Origin: Spirochaetales bacterium
Lineage (GTDB): Bacteria; Spirochaetota; Spirochaetia; Sphaerochaetales; Sphaerochaetaceae
Assembly: GCA_022785155.1 (NCBI GenBank)
Contig: JALFRH010000227.1
Location: 1-14,328 of the forward strand
Length of the DNA stretch: 14,328 bases
Reading direction: 5' to 3'
The notes beneath the pieces were generated by a model that saw only the letters and a list, made by a program, of their open reading frames with translations, ran no database searches and was not told the DNA's origin. Every line of letters starts with the position of its first letter. Positions within the stretch are counted from its first letter, which is position 1. Positions 1 through 6,137 of the stretch are shown here, piece after piece. Position numbers and translations under genes: made by a program.

Positions 1-974
1 ATAAAAGAGGGAAGACAAAACCTATGATCATACTATGTGGAGCCGCATCCATAGTACTTGCCTTTCCTTTTTTCCTTTCAAATAGTATTCCTTTGGTAAT
101 ACTCTCAGCTTTTTTGTTGAATGGATTCTTTTGGTGTCTCAATCCTCTGGCAGACGGATTCATCAACAGAAAGCTTTCAGGTGACAGCTCGAAGTACGGG
201 GTCATAAGGGCGATGGGGACACTATCATATGTAGTGGCTTTGATTCTTTTCGGTGTTACAGGATTCCCTCATGAGAATGACAACTCTTCCATACTCAGTT
301 GTATGATGCTCTTCGTTCCCCTTCTTGTCATAGGAAGCATGTTCTTGAAGGAAGAGAGGAGAGTGGACACAAAGACCACCAACGATAGACTATTCTCCTT
401 TTCTTGGTTCCCAAAGAGATTCTACATCTTCATGGGTATCGTGGCTCTGACCAGAGTGGGACAGTCTGTAGTGGAGAAACTCCTATCTGCATATATGACA
501 GAGAATCTAGGGCTTGGAGACAGTTTTGTATTGTTTGTGGCTCTAGGGGCAATATTTGAGTTCTGCTGTATGATTGTATTCGGTAGACTGAATAAAAAAG
601 GTAAAATATCCAGTACAAGCATTCTCATTATATCTGCAATAGCCCTTACAGTGAGGCTTCTCTTGTATTTGATTCCAGGCTTGGTGTCATTTATCATCGC
701 ACAGACTCTTCATGGCCTGACATTCGGAGCACTTCACCTTTCAGCCACCAGCTATACGGCTGAAAATGTAGATAAGAACCATTACGATTTGGGAATGACA
801 CTGTATTGGTCTCTTGCAACCAATCTGCCTGAAATGCTGGGAGCCTTGTTCGGAGGCTTCATCATCGATAGTTATGGTTATCCGATGCTCTTCCTGTCAT
901 ATTCCTTCTTCCCGCTTTTGGCGGTAATTCTATCCTTCGTCTTCAAGAAAACCCTGGAAGGTGAAAAGAAATGA
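1..974 (+). CDS. MFS transporter, LacY/HcaT-like (5' end outside window)
   Basis: This is the C-terminal four fifths of a 12-helix major facilitator superfamily permease of the MFS_1_like group. An ATG lies at 24, but the frame is open back to position 3 and encodes KRGKTKP before it. That is the basic cytoplasmic loop expected between helices 2 and 3, so the true start lies upstream and about two helices are missing. The visible part is very hydrophobic, with about ten predicted membrane segments. It has a charged central loop (KEERRVDTKTTNDR) and a late TLHGLTFGALH segment like those of phenylpropionate (HcaT) and nucleoside/sugar proton symporters. The stop codon overlaps the sfsA start as ATGA, so the two are probably co-transcribed and translationally coupled. 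The substrate cannot be inferred. Family call good, substrate unknown. Confidence 0.85.
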   Translation, partial: KRGKTKPMIILCGAASIVLAFPFFLSNSIPLVILSAFLLNGFFWCLNPLADGFINRKLSGDSSKYGVIRAMGTLSYVVALILFGVTGFPHENDNSSILSCMMLFVPLLVIGSMFLKEERRVDTKTTNDRLFSFSWFPKRFYIFMGIVALTRVGQSVVEKLLSAYMTENLGLGDSFVLFVALGAIFEFCCMIVFGRLNKKGKISSTSILIISAIALTVRLLLYLIPGLVSFIIAQTLHGLTFGALHLSATSYTAENVDKNHYDLGMTLYWSLATNLPEMLGALFGGFIIDSYGYPMLFLSYSFFPLLAVILSFVFKKTLEGEKK

Positions 975-1672
975 AGTACCGAGGGAACATAGTCGAAGGT
1001 ACTTTCCTTTCGCGGCCCAATAGATTCATAGCATTTGTGAAGATTGGAGATAAAGAAGAGAAATGCCACGTCAAGAATACAGGGCGATGCAAAGAATTGC
1101 TTGTTCCTGGGTGCAAAGTGTATCTGGAGGAGTCGGATAATCCAAACCGCTCTACCCGCTTCGATCTTATTGCCACAGAAAAGAAGGAAGGAGACAGGAT
1201 TCTCCTGATAAACATGGATTCCCAGGCTCCCAACAGGGTGGTTGAGGAGTGGCTGGAGAAAGGGGAGCTGTTTGGAAAGAAGGCCGCCATAAAAAGGGAA
1301 GTATGTTTTGGAGAGAGCAGGTTCGACTTCTCCATAACAGAAGAGGACGGAAGAGTTTCATTTCTTGAAGTCAAAGGCTGCACCCTTGAAAAAGACGGGG
1401 TGGTGATGTTTCCCGATGCTCCTACAGAAAGGGGAGTGAAGCATATTAGAGAGCTGATCAAAGCAAAGGAGGAGGGGTATGGTGCATATATCCTGATTCT
1501 TGTGCAGATGAAAGGTGCCAAGTACTTCATTCCCAATTGGGATACGCATCCTGAATTCGGAGAGGCTTTGAGGGACGCAAAAGACAAGGGCGTCGTCATC
1601 CTTTCCTATGACTCGGTGGTTACACCGTCTTCTCTTACCCTCTCAGAGGCCATCCCCGTTGTCCTTACATAG
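971..1672 (+). CDS. sfsA: SfsA family DNA/RNA nuclease (sugar fermentation stimulation protein)
   Basis: The product is 233 residues, the normal length for SfsA (E. coli about 234). The N-terminal OB-like part carries RPNRF (15-19) and HVKNTGRCKEL (33-43). The nuclease domain has a PD-(D/E)XK-type core with D119 (RFDF), E133 and K135 (LEVKGCTL), then FPDAPTERG (147-155), all hallmark SfsA segments. E. coli SfsA was first described as a regulator of maltose metabolism genes that binds DNA; the family is now usually annotated as a nuclease. The start at 971 gives the ATGA overlap with the upstream transporter, with AAGG about ten bases before it inside that gene. The final IPVVL-type tail is typical of the family, so the 3' end is real although it runs 30 nt into the convergent MATE gene. 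No separate terminator is visible downstream. Confidence 0.95.
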   Translation: MKYRGNIVEGTFLSRPNRFIAFVKIGDKEEKCHVKNTGRCKELLVPGCKVYLEESDNPNRSTRFDLIATEKKEGDRILLINMDSQAPNRVVEEWLEKGELFGKKAAIKREVCFGESRFDFSITEEDGRVSFLEVKGCTLEKDGVVMFPDAPTERGVKHIRELIKAKEEGYGAYILILVQMKGAKYFIPNWDTHPEFGEALRDAKDKGVVILSYDSVVTPSSLTLSEAIPVVLT

Positions 1673-3013
1673 TTTCTTCTCTTCTTTCTTGAAAGAAACA
1701 AGGTAAGAGACTGTAATGATGGAAGAGCATAGAATCCAACCGAAGGGGTATCCCATGGCAATGGGGATGATTGTGTTTGAGATATAGTTGGAGACTATAA
1801 AGAGATAGATCTGCCTAGCAAGCACAAATGAAAAGAGAAGCACGTACATAGGGGTCTTGCTTCTTCCTATTCCTCTAAGGGCATTTGAATATACCTGGTT
1901 GAAACAACAGAGTACATAGAAAGGGGAAAGGAGCCTCAAAAACAGTGTGCCGTATTCTATGACTTCTTCTCCGTTTATGAAGAACCTTACGACTTGTGGT
2001 GCAAGGACAATGATTGGAATTACCAGGACAAGGGTTGTGGTGACGGCAGATACAAGGGTTATGTCCGCACCCCTTTTGGCCCTCTTTATATTATCCGCCC
2101 CATAGTTCTGGGCCACAAAGGTCATACCTGCCAATCCCATGCACTGCATAGGAAGGAATAAGAGCTGGTCCACTTTGTTGTATGCAGTCCATCCTCCCAT
2201 TACGTCTGCACCGAACTGATTTATATAGGATTGGACAAATACATTGGAGAATGATGTCACTGCCATTTGTATGGCGGAAGGAAGGCCTATGAAGATTATT
2301 CTGGACAGGATCTTCCAATCTATTCTGAGTTCCCTGAACCTGAAGGAAACCTGGGACTTTGTCTTTTTGAGGGCTATGAATACCAGTATTGCACTTGCTC
2401 CCTGGCTGATGATGGTTGCGTATGCCACACCGCCGGTACCCATTTTCAAAGCGATGACAAACACCAGATCCAGAGTTATGTTCATTAATGATGATACAAT
2501 AAGAAAGATGAATGGAAGTCTGGAGTTGCCTACAGCCCTGAAGATGGCGGATCCCATATTGTATAACAGAAGCCCGGTTATTCCTGAAAAATAGATCGTC
2601 AGATATATATATTCCTCAGCCGCCACTTCAGGTGGAGCCTTTATTATTCTTATAAGGAAGGGAGTCAAGGCTACACCCAGGATGGATAGGGCTACTGAAA
2701 GCACAGCCATAAAAAGAATGGATGTATGGACACTCTTTCTCACCTTCTCCTTGTCGCCTGCTCCATAGTATTGGCTGATGACTACACCTGCTCCTGTAGA
2801 GAAGCCACCTGCAAATCCGATAAGCATGTTTGTAATGGAACCTACTGTACCTACAGCAGAGAAGGAGTTTTTCCCTACAAAGTTTCCAACGCACCAAGTG
2901 TCGAAGGTGTTATATAGCTGTTGGAAAAGCTGACCAAGGATCAAGGGAAGGGCGAAAATGAGTATTTGGGGCAGAATGGCCCCTTTTGTCATATCCATGT
3001 CTCCCTTTTTCAT
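1643..3013 (-). CDS. MATE family efflux transporter
   Basis: A 456-residue multidrug and toxin extrusion protein, the usual family length, with two halves of about six membrane helices each. Family features are the N-terminal DMTKGAILPQILIFALPLILG and LFQQLYNTFDTWCVGNFVG segments (the latter near residues 28-46), and an internal repeat of the same fold starting around residue 235. It resembles the DinF/MepA-type MATE branch of anaerobes, which export cationic drugs or metabolites using Na+ or H+ gradients; the substrate is unknown. The ATG at 3013 is preceded by GAGG eight bases upstream. In-frame ATGs five and seven codons inside are less likely, because similar proteins carry the extra charged leader. 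The gene is divergent from the aldo/keto reductase and convergent with sfsA, overlapping its last nine codons and stop. Confidence 0.93.
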   Translation of the reverse strand: MKKGDMDMTKGAILPQILIFALPLILGQLFQQLYNTFDTWCVGNFVGKNSFSAVGTVGSITNMLIGFAGGFSTGAGVVISQYYGAGDKEKVRKSVHTSILFMAVLSVALSILGVALTPFLIRIIKAPPEVAAEEYIYLTIYFSGITGLLLYNMGSAIFRAVGNSRLPFIFLIVSSLMNITLDLVFVIALKMGTGGVAYATIISQGASAILVFIALKKTKSQVSFRFRELRIDWKILSRIIFIGLPSAIQMAVTSFSNVFVQSYINQFGADVMGGWTAYNKVDQLLFLPMQCMGLAGMTFVAQNYGADNIKRAKRGADITLVSAVTTTLVLVIPIIVLAPQVVRFFINGEEVIEYGTLFLRLLSPFYVLCCFNQVYSNALRGIGRSKTPMYVLLFSFVLARQIYLFIVSNYISNTIIPIAMGYPFGWILCSSIITVSYLVSFKKEEKKLCKDNGDGL

Positions 3014-3033
3014 TCCGTTTACCTCAAATGTCT

Positions 3034-3061
3034 ATATTAGCTGAAAAACAAATAATATCAA
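3034..3061 (-). promoter_or_regulatory. Candidate sigma70 promoter for the MATE gene
   Basis: On the minus strand TTGATA (3056-3061) is followed after 16 bases by TAATAT (3034-3039). This would give a leader of only about 14 nt with the GAGG ribosome binding site at its very start, so the match is tentative. The surrounding 137-nt intergenic region is AT-rich and other hexamer pairs are conceivable. Confidence 0.35.
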
Positions 3062-3150
3062 GAAGCGAAAAAGCGTTGGATTACATCAAAATTCCTTCAA
3101 TTGCCTTTCCTTTAATTCGAAAAATGGTTATGAATAAATAAAATACCTTA

Positions 3151-4278
3151 ATGACGGAGGAATATGATTTGGATAAAAACGTAGGAAAACTCGGCTTTGG
3201 AATGATGAGACTCCCAAGAAAAGGGGATGGAATCGACATTGAGGAGACCAAGAAGCTTGTAGATGCCTTCATGATTTCCCGCTTCAATTACTTCGACACA
3301 GCTTTTGCTTATCCTGGAAGTGAAGAGGCCATAAAAGAAGCCTTGGTAAACCGTTATCCAAGAAAATCCTACTATCTTGCATCCAAGTGTGCCATTTGGA
3401 GCGGTTGCAAAGAAAAGGAAGACGCAGAGAAGGAGTTGGATATATCCCTTGAACGCACCGGCGCAGGATATTTTGACTTTTATCTCTTGCATGCACTGAA
3501 CAAAGATAGTGCCAAGACCTTTGAAGAGTGGGGGCTTTGGGAGTATTTCCTGAAAAAGAAGGAAGAAGGCTTGATCAGACACTTGGGCTTTTCTTTCCAT
3601 GATTCCCCTGAAGTTTTGGACGATATATTATCAAAGCATCCGGAGGCGGAGTTTGTGCAACTCCAGATAAACTGGGCTGATTGGGAAGATCCGAAGGTCC
3701 AATCGAAGGGCTCTTGGGAAGTGGCGAGAAAGCACAATAAAGACATCATCGTAATGGAGCCGGTAAAGGGAGGCCTTCTTGCTGATCCCCATCCTCTTGT
3801 GAAGGAAGTCTTCTCATCCTCAGACCCCAACGCTTCCCCTGCCTCCTGGGCCATCCGTTTCGCCTCATCTCTTGATGGTGTCATGACTGTGCTTTCTGGA
3901 ATGAACACCTTGGAAATGTTGGGAGATAACGTAAAGACAATGTGGAACTTCAAAGGTTTTGATGCAAAGCAGATGGAAACCATTGAAAAAGCCAGAGAGG
4001 TATTCAGCTCCCTTCCTTCAATTCCTTGCACCAAGTGTGACTACTGCGCAAAAGTATGCCCCATGGACATAGGTATAAGCGGGACCTTTGCCGCCATGAA
4101 TACTCTCCTTTTGTATGGAAACGAGAGTATTGCAAAGGACAGATATAAAGCCCTGGTCATCAATAAAGGCAGGAAGAACCCTGAAAAGTGCATCAAGTGC
4201 GGAAAGTGCGAAGAAGCCTGCCCCCAGCATATAGAAATAAGAAGCAATCTGGAGAAAGCCAAAGAGCATTTCCAATAA
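3151..4278 (+). CDS. Aldo/keto reductase with C-terminal 4Fe-4S ferredoxin domain
   Basis: Residues 10 to about 285 form an AKR TIM barrel (LGFGMMRLP at 14-22, FDTAFAY at 48-54). The tetrad residues are D49, Y54, K79 and H114, numbered from the ATG. Residues 293-303 and 347-357 hold two CX2CX2CX3C motifs (C293, C296, C299, C303 and C347, C350, C353, C357), enough for two 4Fe-4S clusters. This is the COG1453-type architecture common in anaerobes. It suggests NAD(P)H-dependent reduction linked to ferredoxin-like electron transfer, but the substrate is unknown. The ATG at 3151 has no ribosome binding site. A TTG at 3169 has GGAGG eight bases upstream and would begin MDKNVGKLGFG, close to the usual N-terminus, so the mature protein may be 369 rather than 375 residues. 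Single gene with its own terminator. Confidence 0.92.
   Translation: MTEEYDLDKNVGKLGFGMMRLPRKGDGIDIEETKKLVDAFMISRFNYFDTAFAYPGSEEAIKEALVNRYPRKSYYLASKCAIWSGCKEKEDAEKELDISLERTGAGYFDFYLLHALNKDSAKTFEEWGLWEYFLKKKEEGLIRHLGFSFHDSPEVLDDILSKHPEAEFVQLQINWADWEDPKVQSKGSWEVARKHNKDIIVMEPVKGGLLADPHPLVKEVFSSSDPNASPASWAIRFASSLDGVMTVLSGMNTLEMLGDNVKTMWNFKGFDAKQMETIEKAREVFSSLPSIPCTKCDYCAKVCPMDIGISGTFAAMNTLLLYGNESIAKDRYKALVINKGRKNPEKCIKCGKCEEACPQHIEIRSNLEKAKEHFQ
3156..3171 (+). promoter_or_regulatory. Internal ribosome binding site with alternative TTG start
   Basis: GGAGG (3156-3160) lies eight bases before an in-frame TTG (3169-3171), whereas the sequence before the ATG at 3151 (ATACCTTA) has no Shine-Dalgarno match. 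A weak promoter-like pair, TTAATT (3112-3117) and TAAATA (3135-3140) with a 17-nt spacer, would start transcription near 3147. That would leave the ATG essentially leaderless but give the TTG a normal 20-nt leader. Confidence 0.55.
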
Positions 4279-4289
4279 TTTGAATTCAT

Positions 4290-4323
4290 TCCACGTGCTT
4301 ATGGGTGCGTGGATTATTTTTTT
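4290..4323 (+). terminator. Rho-independent terminator of the aldo/keto reductase gene
   Basis: A 9-bp stem (4290-4298 with 4305-4313, including two G-T wobbles) closes a 6-nt loop and is followed by TTATTTTTTT. It begins 12 nt after the stop codon. Confidence 0.85.
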
Positions 4324-4338
4324 ACCCCTTTTCGGGAC

Positions 4339-4365
4339 AAAAAAAGCGATGCATTCCTGCATCGC
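4339..4365 (-). terminator. Rho-independent terminator of tRNA-Asn
   Basis: A perfect 8-bp stem GCGATGCA/TGCATCGC with a 4-nt loop (4346-4365), followed on the minus strand by seven T residues. It lies ten bases beyond the tRNA 3' end, so the transcript appears to be a lone tRNA. Confidence 0.9.
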
Positions 4366-4374
4366 ATATTCTCG

Positions 4375-4447
<73 letters not shown>

Positions 4448-4467
4448 ATGTATCTCGAACACACAAG

Positions 4468-4496
4468 ACTCTAAAGGAAACAATGATTTCTGTCAA
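4468..4496 (-). promoter_or_regulatory. Sigma70 promoter of tRNA-Asn
   Basis: A perfect TTGACA -35 box (4491-4496 on the minus strand) is separated by exactly 17 bases from TAGAGT (4468-4473). The predicted start, near 4461, leaves a leader of about 14 nt to be trimmed by RNase P. This is the most consensus-like promoter in the window, as expected for a stable RNA gene. Confidence 0.88.
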
Positions 4497-4522
4497 TAAG
4501 TTTTCTGATTTGTTTTTAGAAA

Positions 4523-4583
4523 AAAAACAAGGAAAAATCCAATTTCTTTATTAATAAGGAATTAGTATTTTCGCCTTGTTTTT
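4523..4583. repeat. AT-rich nested inverted repeat between tRNA-Asn and dpaL
   Basis: Outer arms AAAAACAAGG (4523-4532) and CCTTGTTTTT (4574-4583) are perfectly complementary over 10 bp. Within them, AATTTCTT (4541-4548) pairs with AAGGAATT (4556-4563) apart from one wobble. A run of T or A lies at each outer end, so it could act as a weak bidirectional terminator behind the dpaL terminator. The low GC makes a chance origin possible. Confidence 0.4.
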
Positions 4584-4604
4584 GAATTCTTTTTCTCAGA
4601 ATAG

Positions 4605-4630
4605 AAAAAGGCCCATAACGCTATGGACCT
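4605..4630 (-). terminator. Rho-independent terminator of dpaL
   Basis: A 9-bp stem (4609-4617 with 4622-4630, one wobble), a 4-nt loop and a following T tract on the minus strand. It starts about ten bases after the dpaL stop codon. Confidence 0.85.
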
Positions 4631-4640
4631 ATGAAAAAAC

Positions 4641-5885
4641 TTATCTTCTTGTCCTGTATTCCCTTGGAACAGGATCCTGACCATCCCAGATGATTCTTCT
4701 GAAATGCTTGGGGTCTGTGTTTCCTTCTGTGTTTATCATAAAGACAAGGGAGTCTTCGTTGAGGCCAAGGGCATTTTTCAGCTCTTCATCTGTATTCTCC
4801 GTCATCAATGAATACAAAGCTCCAAGTGGCACTGCTCCGCTTTCTCCGCTGATGATGAAGGGGTCTCCCTTCAATGGACAGGAGAGAATTCTCATGCCTC
4901 TTGCTGCAATATAATCTGGAACCTCCATGAAGACATCTCCATTGCCGTTAAGGATCTTGAATGCAAGAGGGGAAGGATCGCCACATGCAAGACCTGCCAT
5001 AATTGTATCAAGGTCACCCTTTACACTGTGGCACTTTCCGTCGCCAGCTTTTATGGATTCATAGACACAAGGTGCCTTATCAGGCTCGACGATGACAAAG
5101 AGAGGAGGATTCTCCGGGAAGAGGGCTGTATAGAAACCTACGACAGCACCTGCCAAGGCTCCTACACCTGCCTGGACGAATACATGGGTAGGTTTCTGGA
5201 TACCCATGCCTGCAAACTGTTCCTGACACTCCAAAAGCATGGATGTGTATCCCTGCATGATCCAAGTAGGAATCTCGGTGTAGCCATCCCAGGATGTGTC
5301 GGATACAACATACCAGCCGTTTTCCTCGGCATCTTTTGCGGCTCTTCTTACAGCGTCGTCATAATTTCCGTCTACAACAGTCACTGTTGCTCCGTACTTC
5401 TTGATGGCATCGATTCTTGCCTGGCTTGTCTCTGAGTGGACATAGATCTGACACTTGTGGCCAAGCATCTTTGCAGCCCAGGCCAAGCCTCTTCCATGGT
5501 TGCCGTCGGTGGCGGAACAGAAGGTGATGTCTCCTACTTTGTCATGGCACTCCTTGCTTACAAGGTATTCAAAGGATAGTTCCTGGTCTTCCATGCCTAG
5601 AAGCTTTTTCATAAAGCGGTAGATGGCAAAGGAGCCTCCCATTACCTTGAAGGAGTTGAGTTCAAGTCTCTGAGCCTCATCCTTAATGTAGATTCCTCCT
5701 ACACCGATCATGTGTGCAAGGTTAGGCAGTGCCTCAAGGGGAGTCATTTTATATCCAGGGATCTGTCTATGGAACTTTCTTGCTTCCCTTGCCACGGAAA
5801 CAGGAAAGAGCTCCTTCGCCAAAGCCTGGTCTTTCTTTGAAACGTCACCGTTGTTATGGATTATGTAATGGTAATCATTATTCAT
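4641..5885 (-). CDS. dpaL: Diaminopropionate ammonia-lyase (PLP-dependent)
   Basis: The product is 414 residues (E. coli YgeX/DpaL 398). It is a fold-type II pyridoxal-phosphate enzyme that converts 2,3-diaminopropionate to pyruvate and two ammonia in the cytoplasm. The PLP lysine is K80 in LNSFKVMGG. D127 in ATDGNHGRG and D196 in VSDTSWDGY match the catalytic aspartates known for the E. coli enzyme (D120, D189, constant offset of 7). AGVGALAGAV (239-248) is the glycine-rich phosphate loop, and the EIPTWIMQGY signature is present at 204-213. The ATG at 5885 has AGAGG six bases upstream. The gene is alone between its own promoter and terminator, without the ygeW/ygeY-type partners of the enterobacterial cluster. 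The operator around its promoter suggests specific control by a regulator encoded elsewhere. Identification is firm. Confidence 0.95.
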   Translation of the reverse strand: MNNDYHYIIHNNGDVSKKDQALAKELFPVSVAREARKFHRQIPGYKMTPLEALPNLAHMIGVGGIYIKDEAQRLELNSFKVMGGSFAIYRFMKKLLGMEDQELSFEYLVSKECHDKVGDITFCSATDGNHGRGLAWAAKMLGHKCQIYVHSETSQARIDAIKKYGATVTVVDGNYDDAVRRAAKDAEENGWYVVSDTSWDGYTEIPTWIMQGYTSMLLECQEQFAGMGIQKPTHVFVQAGVGALAGAVVGFYTALFPENPPLFVIVEPDKAPCVYESIKAGDGKCHSVKGDLDTIMAGLACGDPSPLAFKILNGNGDVFMEVPDYIAARGMRILSCPLKGDPFIISGESGAVPLGALYSLMTENTDEELKNALGLNEDSLVFMINTEGNTDPKHFRRIIWDGQDPVPREYRTRR

Positions 5886-5906
5886 AGTCTACCTCTGATT
5901 ATTATT

Positions 5907-5924
5907 TTGTTGCATTGTGTTGCA
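5907..5924. promoter_or_regulatory. dpaL operator, promoter-proximal pair of half-sites
   Basis: TTGTTGCA (5907-5914) is repeated as GTGTTGCA (5917-5924) with a 10-bp period, one helical turn. It covers the predicted transcription start of dpaL. It is the mirror image of the pair at 5966-5983, with 16 of 18 positions matching after reverse complementation. The binding protein is unknown. Confidence 0.7.
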
Positions 5925-5929
5925 GATAT

Positions 5930-5957
5930 ATGATACACGTTTAAAAATTTAATTCAA
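5930..5957 (-). promoter_or_regulatory. Sigma70 promoter of dpaL
   Basis: On the minus strand TTGAAT (5952-5957) is followed after 16 bases by TATCAT (5930-5935), five of six matches to the -10 consensus. The predicted start is near 5923. The two half-site pairs sit immediately on either side of this promoter. Confidence 0.65.
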
Positions 5958-5965
5958 GGACTTGC

Positions 5966-5983
5966 TGCAACAAATTGCAACAA
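5966..5983. promoter_or_regulatory. dpaL operator, upstream pair of half-sites
   Basis: TGCAACAA occurs at 5966-5973 and again at 5976-5983, a 10-bp period. Relative to the predicted dpaL start this is about -43 to -60. It is inverted with respect to the pair at 5907-5924, and the two are separated by 41 nt holding the promoter. The layout suits cooperative binding or a small DNA loop. Confidence 0.7.
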
Positions 5984-6083
5984 ACTCAAGTTTTTCCATT
6001 ATAACCATTTATATTTGGTATTGTACAATAAAGGCATATCTTTCGAAATTGCCTACCGTATTATCACAAAAAAACTCAATTCA

Positions 6084-6092
6084 TGTTAAAAT
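6084..6092 (+). promoter_or_regulatory. Candidate extended -10 promoter of the phospho-sugar mutase gene
   Basis: TG at 6084-6085, one base, then TAAAAT (6087-6092) form an extended -10 element about 45 nt before the start codon. No convincing -35 box is seen at the usual distance. A second possible -10, TACAAT, lies at 6024-6029, also without a good -35. Confidence 0.4.
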
Positions 6093-6137
6093 CACGATAA
6101 CTCTGATTTGAGACAATTGTGAAATAAGGAGGGAATC

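Noticed and set aside
24..26. ATG at 24 as the start of the MFS transporter
   Set aside because: The frame is open to the window edge with a basic loop typical of MFS proteins, and about two helices would be missing, so this is an internal methionine.
943..1599. A 218-codon open frame on the minus strand
   Set aside because: It lies antisense to sfsA, whose motifs are intact. The frame is serine- and proline-rich with no recognisable domain, as expected for a shadow.
3480..4034. A 184-codon open frame on the minus strand
   Set aside because: It is antisense to the aldo/keto reductase barrel and has no family signature.
4589..4610. CTTTTTCT/AGAAAAAG inverted repeat
   Set aside because: The stem has almost no GC and overlaps the A tract of the better dpaL terminator, so it is probably a by-product of that tract.
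6021..6048. Short palindromes TTGTACAA (6021-6028) and TTTCGAAA (6041-6048) upstream of the mutase gene
   Set aside because: They are single 8-bp palindromes in AT-rich sequence, without repeats or clear promoter geometry, and are expected by chance.
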